DNA of 64,000 nt from Primula veris (Eukaryota; Streptophyta; Magnoliopsida; Ericales; Primulaceae). Positions 1 to 9,766 of the stretch are shown piece by piece. The stretch lies in NCBI GenBank assembly GCA_963682055.1, contig OY821745.1, positions 31,493,342-31,557,341 on the forward strand, given 5' to 3'. Made by a program: the position numbers and the translations under genes. The notes beneath the pieces are model-generated. The model did not search any database. It was given only the letters and a program-made list of their open reading frames with translations, and was not told where the DNA came from. Each line of letters starts with the position of its first letter. Within the stretch, counting starts at the first letter, position 1.

Positions 1-708
1 AAAAAATCATTAAATTATTATTTTACACTTAAATCTAATGATTTAAATTTAAAGTAATGATTCAAACGTACTCTATTTAACGGTACAAGGTCGAATAAAA
101 ACCCGTACCTGGAATATGTACAAAATGAATGGTTCAGAGGAACCCTTTCAAAGTATGTACATAGTTAATCTCAACCCAAGTCTTTGTTTTCTCTTGTAAT
201 TGACTCCTCTCATTTCCTTTTAACTTCACAATTATATACAAATTGATCCGTAATATATGAATTACTAACAATTAAACCCAAAACATGTATAGGACTTCAT
301 CACTTTGGACAAGTTTTATAAATGTTTCTTAGGTATGGTATTAATTTTGAGTTTATGTATGTTTAAATTCTGAAACTAAGTTTATCAAAATTTTGGTTTA
401 GGAAATAAGTAATTACAATATAATTCAAAGAAAATCTAATTTCTAAAAGATAGAAGTAAATGAAGGACACGCGTCAACCAAATATTATATGCGCGAAGAG
501 CTGATCATAAGTTCGATCGGGTTTGAAAACGGACGATCAACATAATAATTAAATATTTAACAGACATTTATTTAATGCAACATATAGATACAAAAAACCC
601 ATTAGATGAAAAAGGCTCTGTAAAGCGATCACACAACATTCAATTCAAAAGTTATGTACTTACAAATATTTATTATTTTCAAAGCAGAGTTGTAATATTC
701 TTACTGAA
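1..708. other. AT-rich intergenic DNA, no gene seen
   Basis: No open frame with protein-like composition, no splice-site series and no repeat with clear ends is visible. The short open frames here are AT-rich noise. Confidence 0.5.
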
Positions 709-945
709 CTCACTCCGTTCCTATTTAATTATTCATTACGAAACTACATGCAATTTTAACCGGTCAATAGCTTGTATCAAAATTGTCGAAATGAAATTTT
801 TTAAAAGTTTATCCTATAGTTTAAATGTTAAATTTTATGATTAGATTTTAAAAAAATTCATTTTGACAATTTTGATATAAGTTATAAGCCGATTAAAATT
901 ACACGTAATTTCGTAATTAACAATTAAATGAGAACGGATGGAGTA
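709..945. mobile_element. Stowaway-like foldback MITE
   Basis: The left end (CTCACTCCGTTCC...) and the right end (...GAACGGATGGAGTA) are complementary. The complementarity continues inward for roughly 110 bp per arm; for example ATCAAAATTGTCGAAATGAA on the left pairs with TTCATTTTGACAATTTTGAT on the right. The terminal sequence resembles the TACTCCCTCCGT ends of Stowaway (Tc1/mariner) MITEs, which insert at TA. No coding capacity is seen. Family assignment rests on the terminal motif only. Confidence 0.65.
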
Positions 946-1266
946 ATATTTAATTATTCATACCAATACACGGAGTTTATTATACTAACTTCTTTTTTGT
1001 TTAATGTAATTATGAACAACTATGTCATTGTGGCATCTTTAAACTCGTATCACTTGTGAGTGAATTGAAAACTAAATACTAACAACAAACTTAACCAACC
1101 TAGCTCTCATTTACATATTCTTCTTCATTTTTTAATTAGTCTTTTTTCCCCAATCTTAATATTATTCAATAGGGTCTTGGACTCTTCGTTAAGGAAATTC
1201 TCCTTCAACTATTTTAGAGCATCGTATAAAAATTAACACCATTTCATCTTCTACTATATCGTAACT
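946..1266. other. AT-rich intergenic DNA
   Basis: Nothing recognisable is present apart from the TSD copy TAACT at 1262-1266 that belongs to the following solo LTR. Confidence 0.4.
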
Positions 1267-3290
1267 TGTCAGAACCCGTAATTATATTATTATATTATTT
1301 TATTATTTCTTTATTATGGGAACTTCAGTTGCTATTTTAGATAATATTAGGAGTTGTGTATTATTAAGTAAAACTAGAGGCCCGGTTAAGGGGTAATCGT
1401 AGGTGTATTTATGTATAAGATTAAATGGAGAGGCAATAAATAAATAAAAAACTGCAGAGAGAAATTAGAGCGTTTCAGTTACTTAGTGTTGTTAATTATT
1501 ACTGTCCCTATATAGACGTGAGAGGGGAAACTTTTATGGGGGACACATATAGAAATAAAGGTTAATTATAATCTAGAGGAAACGGAGTATTTTCCTTTTT
1601 ATTTCCTTGCATCAAGGTAATTCCACTATCTTCCTATTTTCAATCGTTGATATACATTAAACAGAAAATAAAAAGAAACCATGTCTTTAAACTTGTAGTT
1701 AGGTAGTACAGATTTGTATTTTAAAGGATTAAATCCTTATGTAATTACTCAGGGTATGAAGTTGAGAGTATGCAGTAAATCAATACATATTTGTTTGGTT
1801 GTAAACTGATAGTTTTTGAAAGCAAGACTTAATAATTGTCACTGTTAAGTGCTCTAACTATTTAGTGTTAATCCATCTTGTAGATAAGCTATAACAAAAC
1901 TCATATAGCAGTTTTAACTGGTAATATTTGATATTGCTTTAAATAAGTTTTAACCTTGTTTAGCAGTTCACAATTGGGTGGCGAATCGGTTCAATTGCAT
2001 ACCATGGCCAAGTTTAGAAATTGTACTTTTATTCGATTTAGTAATTACACATGAGCGTCCTTTGAGTTGTAAAGAAAGAAACCAACATAGATATTAAAAT
2101 ACTTGCAGTTTGCCTATGTCAAGTTTATAAAGGATGAATTGAAATCAAATTAGTAAGATATAAAGCTTCTGTATAATGTATTACAATGGCAGTATGTAAA
2201 TAGCAGTTATGGCTTTAGTCGATGAAGTTAAAAAAAAAAAAAAAACAAGACTACTTATAGTATATTGTTTGGTATCTCAGATTATAGCAAATTGATTTCG
2301 GATTATTTACAGTTCGAGGACAGGTGAGTAGTTTTGTCTTGTCCCGCACATTTTGAAACATGTTTACAAGTTTTAAAGTTATTATTTTAATTGATACAAG
2401 TATATTTGATTGTTACAAGTAAAGTAATAAAAAGGAAAATAAGATATAAGAAGAGGGAAAGTTATTCGGGAAGTCCGAAAAGAAATAAAGTTATTCGGGA
2501 AGTCCGAAAAGAAAGAAAGTTATTCGGGAAGTCCGAAAAGAAATAAAGTTATTCGGGAAGTACGAAAAGAAAGATAGTTATTCGGGAAGTCTGAAAAAGA
2601 AGATAGTTATTCGGGAAGTTTGAAAAGGAAGATAGTTATTCGGGAAGTCCGAAAAGAAAGAAAGAAGGAGATTTGGGGAATTCCAAATCGAACACAATTT
2701 GTTTAAAAAATGGGATTCAGGAAGTCTGAATCCACCGAATAGGTTGGGAAGTCCAATCGATTATTATATTTTTTTTTGGTTATTTATTATTTGATGATTC
2801 TTACAAATTCGTACTAAAGAAAGTTTTGTATTATTATGCATTGGTAAATTTTCTAAAAGTTTAGCTTTGTTGTGAAAGATAAATAAAACAAGAGAAACAT
2901 ATATGTTTGCCTCTTATTGCCATGAGACTTTATTATTGAGCTCACTCATCTCTTTTAATGTGTCAGGTAATGCACGAGTATATAGAGTCGGATTTGAGTC
3001 ATTTGGAATCAGGCAAAACTCGTAGGAGTTGTTTTAATTTTCCGCTGCTAATAAGGGTTTTTTTTTTTCCAAGTTCGAGATTTAAGACAATCGTTTGGTT
3101 ATGTAACTGCGTTTTAGTTGACATTGGGTTTTGAATTTTCCTTTAAGTTGTTATCAATATACTTTAGAATAAGAAAAGTTCATTTGAATTTATCGAATTT
3201 GAATTTAATAAGTTCTTAGGCCTTTGTCTAGCACGCGTCAAGCCACGTGTTAGTCGGTTGTGTGACACCGTTAGGATCCGGGTTGTTACA
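1267..3290 (-). mobile_element. Solo LTR (2,024 bp) with TSD TAACT
   Basis: The block begins TGTCAGAACCCG and ends CCGGGTTGTTACA. It is flanked by the identical pentamer TAACT at 1262-1266 and 3291-3295, as expected for a single LTR left after recombination between two LTRs. Read on the minus strand it starts TGTAACAACCCGG, like LTRs of Del/Tekay-type Ty3 elements; that lineage call is inference. It contains an internal minisatellite at 2454-2662. Its last ~900 bp are related to the truncated LTR ending at 29038. Confidence 0.8.
2454..2662. repeat. Minisatellite, about 31-bp unit, ~7 copies, inside solo LTR
   Basis: The core GTTATTCGGGAAGTCCGAAAAG is repeated about seven times with point changes and small spacers (AAATAAA, AAAGAAA, GAAGATA). 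The motif reappears at 28283-28460 in the other copy of this LTR family, so the array belongs to the LTR rather than to this locus. Further degenerate units (ATTCAGGAAGTCTGAAT) follow to about 2760. Confidence 0.8.
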
Positions 3291-3512
3291 TAACTCCTAT
3301 TATATCTACTCTTAACCCCTATGATTTTGCCTAAAATGAAAGATAAGGTGTGGCTGGGTTGGTAATCTATTGCATGTTAATGAAATCTCTTTCTTATCCT
3401 TTTTATCACGTCTAACAAGCGGTAATCTAAATTTTGTATTGATAGACTATATATCACTTGTTATAAACATCTTTACTACTCTCAATAGTTATTTTATTTT
3501 ATCCTCATACTT

Positions 3513-4072
3513 TGATAGAACGCAAAAATCATATCCGAATATATCTATTCGGATGCGAATCGACCCACACGTTATTAATGGGTATATAACGCATTTAGCC
3601 TAAGATCCGGAGTATAACAGTATTTTTCCCACTTACGAATAAGGGCAATCATTCAATAAATATCATAGCCTAATTAATAAAGGTCCACAGTGGAAAAACT
3701 CATTAGATAACGCATGAGATGGAGACACTTGTCAACATCCAGTGAAGCATAAATGCCTATAAATACCCAAATAACTTCATTGAAAAATGGAGTAGAAAAA
3801 TCACAGAGAAAAGAAGATAAAATAAAGATATTTGTCAGAGTTTATCTCACTAGAAAGGAAACCAAGAGAAATTAAACAAAAGACCGAGTATCAAGATCAA
3901 GATTTAACTATTAGACCGAGTATAAGTGTAATAATAAATTGTAATCCGAGTTAATACAATTATCGATCAATAAAAAGAATAACGTGTCCAATATTTATTA
4001 TCTTTAATTCACACTACTATTGTTGAAAAGTATAACGACAACCCGTGAAATTTATTGCTTTACTTATTATCA
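3513..4072 (+). mobile_element. Old solo LTR related to the Tat element at 32.8 kb
   Basis: The block starts TGATAGAACGCAAAAAT and ends ATTATCA. It is colinear with the 569-bp LTRs at 32794 and 51340: TGATAGAAC, CCGAATAT, AATGGGTAT..AACGC, GACA-TTGTCAA-ATCC, GCCTATAAATA (the LTR TATA box), several CCGAGTA/TAAGTGTAATA blocks and TTGTTGAAAAG-.TAACG. Overall similarity is moderate, so this is a much older insertion. No matching 5-bp TSD was found (TACTT left, AAACA right). Confidence 0.75.
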
Positions 4073-4294
4073 AAACACCCTATAACAAATACTCATCTGT
4101 TCCCGACTCAATAGAGTCAACTTGATATTTAAAAATGTTGAAAATTTAAGTACTCCGCTTGAAGGGAGATACTTGATTTATGAGTGTGTAACTTTAATAT
4201 ATATATATGTAATTTGTTTTTAAAGTGTCATTATAAATTTAAGAGAAAGACATAGCCAAATAGTGTATATTGGATAATAATTTAGAATGAGTTT

Positions 4295-5487
4295 TGTTAG
4301 AACCAGATTTCTGGTCTAAATTCTATTTGTTGTCTAATGGTTTTCACTAAATAATCCTATCTGTTTATTATGAACTAAGACAGGTGTTAATATGTATCAG
4401 CAATGTTACAACCTCAGTTACAACCTATGTTGATAGGTTTCTAGTAATGTTGCAAGCTCAGTTACAACCACAGTTACAACCTGCTTAGACAGCATTGGAG
4501 GTTTCAAGTAATGTTGCAACCTCAGTTGCAACCTGCTGTTCAGCAGAATTCTGTCTAGTTCTGTTATTCTGCATAACTGTTCTTTATTAATAATTATTTG
4601 TTTTAAAGTATGCAGTATATATTCTCATATGATCTTAACAGGTTTAGTATGCGTTTATTAAGAATATCAAAGTGGTAAGGAAATATTTCCTAAAAGATAT
4701 AAACAGATTAGTTTATAAGGTTATGTTTCCTTTTAATATGTATCTCTATTCTTATGTTTGTCCTTATCACTTGTTTCAATCTTTTGTGCCTTATCTATAT
4801 TCAGTATAATTCGTTTAAATATTGAATGTAATATGGAGTTAGGTGTTTCATATATATATGAAAAGATATTATCTCTAAAAATATTATGTTTATATGTTTC
4901 CTAGTAATAGGAAAAGACTAACTCCTACTTTCAAGTTTGTTATTAAACAGGTATTAACCAAAGATGATTGGAGTCAATCCACGCTGAAAAATCACGTAAT
5001 GTTTAGAAAGATTGAAGCCAATCAAAACAAGTCAAAAACAATCTTCAAGATTAAAGAAAGAAGATTATTTTACTTGTATAAATAGTTGATAACTTAGGTT
5101 GTAAAAAGGTGTGTGTTCTAAATTATAAAAAACTTATTTTATAGAGAGAATATACGTGAGCTTTAAAAAGAAAACAATGGTGGGATGCCATTGATTTATA
5201 AGTGATAGTTATAGAGTAGGAGCAATACAGAGATAGGCAGAAAAACCTAGAGTGAGTCTAAGTATTTTTCGTTAAGACTTGAGTCCTATATTGTAAGCTT
5301 TTTATAATATCATAATCTGGGTAAGTGCCCCGGAAACGTAGCCTAGTTAGGTGAACTCCGTTGTTAAATGTGCGTGTGATTAATTTACGTACATTTAACT
5401 TTTTACAGTTCTGTCCATTTATACACTGGGTTCTAACTGTGGTTGCAACCTCACTTAGAACATAACTGCAAAACTGCAACTAGAACA
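4295..5487 (+). mobile_element. Probable Ty1/copia solo LTR (SIRE/Maximus-like)
   Basis: The block begins TGTTAGAACC and ends ACTAGAACA, about 1.19 kb. It contains repeated GTTGCAACCTCAGTTACAACC-type motifs near 4380-4540 and again at 5430-5480. A CCCCGGAAACGTAGCC...TGAACTCCGTTG block at 5328-5365 resembles the R/U5 part of long copia LTRs. No TSD is visible (AGTTT versus GCGGA), so the ends are approximate. The lineage is inferred from general appearance only. Confidence 0.5.
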
Positions 5488-5839
5488 GCGGATAGGAATT
5501 TCAAGTTTTATGTATAAATAAGATAACTTGTCAATATTTATTTTTATAGATGTAGAAACATAAAAGTAATAAAAAAAAACTAGATGTTATACTAATAACA
5601 AACCAAAAGTAATCAAAAAATACTCGCTCGGTACATATTTATTTGACTAGTATATATACTGCATTAATTAGGAAAGGGAAAACAACCATTATAAACTAAA
5701 TTATAAACTAAAATATTTTATAAAATAAAATTCATAAATATGAAATGTGGTTAACAAAAGGCATAAAATTTTCAGGTCATATTTACTTAGTAATTCAATT
5801 AAAAAATAAACGTTAACATAAATTCATAAATTCATAAGT

Positions 5840-6170
5840 AACATTTTCAATTAATCAGTTGGTATTTAACAATTGAAAAGTAGCAGTCACAAATTAGTTG
5901 GTATTTATCTACTAGTAAAATGTTAGTTACAAATCAGTTGGTAACTACCAACTGAATATCTTTTAGTTACTGTTCGGTTCCTATTTAGCTACTAGTAAAA
6001 TGTTAGTTATAAATCAGTTGCTAGTTAACATCTGAATATTTTTTAGTTACTTGCTATTTACCAACTGAATATTTATTAGTTACTATTCAATTGTTATTAT
6101 TTAATAACAACATTTTAGTCAATGTTTTTCAACTAGTAAATCGGTTATTAATTTTAGTTGTTATTTGACC
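5840..6170. repeat. Degenerate tandem repeat upstream of the first P450
   Basis: A roughly 60-bp unit containing ACTAGTAAAATGTTAGTTA and AATCAGTTGGTA is repeated four to five times with heavy divergence. It ends about 370 bp before the P450 start codon. No function is implied by the sequence alone. Confidence 0.55.
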
Positions 6171-6541
6171 ATTTTCTTGCAGTGAAATGGTCGAGAAAAT
6201 GTAAAGAACAAGAACCGAAAACGTTGCGTGGGCAAAACTAAAATGGCTTTTATCTCAAAGAACAAAGATCTACACAAGTAATTTATTTTTTAGTATATGT
6301 ACTTGGGGTGCATCTAAATAGCGTCACCCATGACCTAACAACTCATATAAAGTAATTCTTTAGTTATACAGATTACAGAATAATATCTTGCCACTTGCTT
6401 ATGGATTTTTATGCACAAGGAGATGGTCACCCTATCTATCCAGAGAGTGATCATTTCTTTTACATAATAATAAATAATTGAATTACAGATTCAATGTTGA
6501 ATACTTTCTTTTCTTTCTCCAACAATTTTCTCTTCCATACC

Positions 6542-8724
6542 ATGGATTTCCCAAGTTTGCTCTTATGTTTTCTAGTAGCAACATTGTCTTTTATTTTCAC
6601 CATTTGGTCACTAAATAAGACCAAACGTAAACAAAACCTTCCACCAGGACCATGGCCACTACCAGTGATAGGAAACCTTCTAAAATTAGGGAACCAACCC
6701 CACAAGTCATTAACCAAATTAGCCAAGATCCACGGTCCTATTATGGCTCTAAAGCTAGGCCAAGTCACAACTATTGTTATCTCTTCATCAACCATAGCCA
6801 AAGAAGCTCTTCAAAAACAAGACCTCGCATTTTCCTCTCGATCCATCCCAAATGCACTACACGCACGTGACCATTATAGGTACTCGTTGGTTTGGTTTCC
6901 TATGTCGGATAGGTGGAGAAGCCTCCGAAAAGTTTTTATTTCTGTCTTTACTGCAAATAATAGGCTCGACTCTAATCAACATCTGCGTCGTAAAAAAGTG
7001 GACGAACTAATTAACTATGTTAGTAAATGTTGCGAGGATGGTGAAACATTAGATGTCGGTCGCGCAGCTTTCACAATAGCCTTAAACATAATTTCCAGCA
7101 CTGTTTTTTCAGTCAATTTGGCAGATCCAAGTGAAGAATCGTCAAAAAAATTTAGAGACCTGATCTGGAATATTATGGTGGAGGCCGGAAAGCCTAACTT
7201 GGCAGATTACTTTCCGATATTGGCAAATTTTGATTTGCAAGGTATAAGGAGTCGTATGACTGTCTACTTTAACAAAATCCTAGTGGTTTTCGGCAAATTA
7301 ATCGATGAAAGGTTAGAGTCGAGGAGATCTCATAAGATCACTGGCGAGAATGATGTTTTAGATGCTCTACTTAATATTATTGAAGGGGATAACAAAGAGA
7401 TCGATAGAACTCTCACCGAGCACCTATTCATGGTAAGATATTTACGCTTAATCCAAATTATCCTCAAAATAGTTGCATGACCTTTATATTATAGATTGAA
7501 CAAGTTCACATATATATGAATTTTCAAAAAAAAAAGTTCACATATATATGAATACCATTTGTGGAATATTAGTATAGATCGGTTGTTGGGAATTTTAGTA
7601 AAACAATAAAAACAATTTTGGCTTAGAGTGACGAAGTTTGTTTGTATTAAAACAATAGTTACTCCACTTTGTTTGTATTAACGGAGTACTAGTATCACCC
7701 AAACATGCGTTTTGTGGTGGGTACGCATAAAAAGAAACTATATCATAAGAATTGTGTAACGAACTCGGATCGATTAACAATTGATTCGTGAGTTTGTTAA
7801 GCAATTATCAAACAAAACCAACAATTGTGACTATTTTTGGTGGAATTTTCTTGGTTCTAATTAGAAAAAAACTAATGTATATGAATTAAAAGATAGAAGT
7901 TGGAGGATTTGAAGGTGGTAATAAGGAAAAATATAAAAGTTAACCTTCATCATTTTTCAGTTAATTACAACAAGGGTCCCCTGAATATCCACTATTTGCA
8001 TAGACTGTTATAGTCTTCAATTGTTGCTATTAAACCCTTAACTTTTCTTTCTCTCTATTTCTCCGTCAAAATAGATTCCTTACATATTGACATACCATTT
8101 TGTAAATTTTGTATGTAGGATGTATTTGCAGCAGGAACAGACACAACATCAAGCACAATAGAATGGGCTATGGCTGAAGTACTAAACAATCCAGAGATAT
8201 TAAAAAAAGCAAAAGTGGAGCTAGAACAAACGATTGGAAAACGAAAAAGAGTAGAAGAATCAGATGTAAACCGCCTTCCTTATTTGCAAGCTATAGTAAA
8301 AGAGACCATGAGAAAGCACCCACCGGCCCCATTATTAGTCCCTCGTAAGGTTGATACAGATGTTGAAATTTGCGGGTACACAATTCCAAAAGGATCGCAA
8401 GTTCTAATAAATGTTTGGGCTATTGGTCGTGACTCAACCCTGTGGGAGAGCCCAACATTGTTCAATCCCGATAGGTTTCTGGGATCTGAAATTGATGTTA
8501 AGGGGAGGGATTTTGAACTAATTCCATTTGGTGCGGGTAGGAGAATCTGTCCAGGTTTGTCTTTGGCGACACGGGTTGTTCCGGTGGTGGTGGGGTCGCT
8601 GTTAAACTCGTTTGACTGGAAACTAGAAGGTGGGATTTTACCGCAAGAGTTGGATATGGATGAAAAGTTTGGAATTACTTTACAAAGGGCCAACCCTTTG
8701 CGTGTTGTTCCTTCTGAGTTTTGA
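6542..8724 (+). CDS. CYP76: Cytochrome P450, CYP76 family (geraniol 8-hydroxylase-like), copy 1
   Basis: Two exons, 6542-7432 and 8119-8724, are joined in phase 0 (ATG|GTAAGA ... ATGTAG|GATG) and give 498 aa, the usual P450 length. An ATG at 6494 is in frame, but 6542 is preferred because it starts the conserved MDFPSLLLCF anchor shared with the paralogues. Visible features are a hydrophobic ER anchor (residues ~3-24), the LPPGP hinge (33-37), the oxygen-binding I-helix AAGTDTT (~301-307), the K-helix ETMR (359-362), NPDRF (413-417) and the heme loop FGAGRRICPG with Cys441 as iron ligand. The stretches VTTIVISSSTIAKEALQKQD and WNIMVEAGKPNL are typical of CYP76B-type enzymes, which hydroxylate monoterpenols such as geraniol at C8 on the ER membrane using a P450 reductase. 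The actual substrate cannot be read from sequence. The single intron of 686 bp sits just before the I-helix, as in other CYP76 genes. This copy appears intact. Confidence 0.93.
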
Positions 8725-9544
8725 AAGTTCAATGGTGATTTTATTCAAGTAAAGGAATGTTATTGACAATATAATTTGCACTTGAATCTCTTTTAACCTA
8801 CATCTACATGTCTTCTTCTGTTATGTTACGTACAACTACAGTTTTCATTTATCTCTACATTGTTCTCTATTTCTCCAGAAAGAGTTTCAAATCAACTTTG
8901 TGGGTATAAAAGGTTTTCATAGTTAATGGTATAGAAATGGAAATTTATTTTACTACCTGTATATTGAAAATGTACAGCTCTGTCTTTATATCACGTGGCA
9001 GATTATATGACGTGAATCAACCCCTTAAATGTTGACATCAATGACATGGCTTTTCATGAATTGTGATGCATGCATGCATGAGAGAGAATATATATGCATT
9101 GATTTTATTCCAAGATTTTGGTAACTATTGTAGTGAAATGACAAATATTCAATTAATTGACCGACTAATTTGGACTATTTGAGTGTTGAGTTGTGTCTTG
9201 GCTTCTTATGTCATGGCCGACCTTTATAATCGGATATATTTGTGATTTGTCACACCGAATGTACTTTATTTGATCTGGTCTGTATTGAGTATTTTAAGGC
9301 CTCTTATGCCTCTTCTGGTCTGAAAGCGACTCCTCAATTACCGTGTTTGACAATATTTGAGTGTATTTTTGTCGACTGTTGAGACTTTATTTTGTTATCA
9401 TATTGGGTCATCTTTATGTATTTGACATGTCTATTTAGACTTAGAGTAGAATTACCTGATAAGTTTTAAAAAAAAATAGATAGTAAAGCTGTAGAGCGAG
9501 TAATGAGTGGCCAATATCCAGACAATTTTACCATCTAGACCTTA
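8725..9544. other. 3' flank of P450 copy 1
   Basis: The first ~230 bp (TATTGACAATATAATTTGCACTTGAAT, then CTCTATTTCTCCAGAAAGAGTT...) match the 3' flanks of the other P450 copies at 12193, 20205 and 25534, so the duplication unit extends beyond the stop codon. The remainder holds no recognisable gene or repeat. Confidence 0.5.
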
Positions 9545-9766
9545 AGTCAAGTGGGCATTTAGATATCGGCACCCCACCAACCCATATGTAATCTTAGTTC
9601 ACGGAATACTATTTAATTTACTGGCTTCTGATTTTTATGCACCATATTAGTCTCAAGTTTCAACCCGATAAAAGAGTGACCACTCCTTTACATAATAATT
9701 AATAAATTATAAATATTCAATATTGGATACTTTCATTTCTTTCTCCCACAATCCCTCTTCCATACC
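9545..9766 (+). promoter_or_regulatory. Conserved P450 upstream region (copy 2)
   Basis: About 220 bp upstream of the start are shared with 6300-6541 and 21815-21995. Common blocks are GCATTTAGATA.CG.CACC, CGGAATA.TATTT, TACTGGCTT.TG.TTTTTATGCACC, AGTCTCAAGTTT, AGAGTGACCA.TCCTTTACATAATAA and TTCCATACC just before ATG. Conservation between copies is consistent with a retained core promoter and 5' leader, but it may only reflect recent duplication. No TATA box stands out unambiguously. Confidence 0.5.

Noticed and set aside
3513..5487. A single composite LTR element joining the old Tat LTR and the copia-like LTR
   Set aside because: The ends, internal motifs and apparent ages differ, and no shared TSD or internal domain connects them.
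6460..6801. Open frame on the minus strand over the start of P450 copy 1 (and its twin at 9733-10026)
   Set aside because: It is an exact shadow of the conserved P450 N-terminal exon, repeats wherever that exon is duplicated, and has no independent support.
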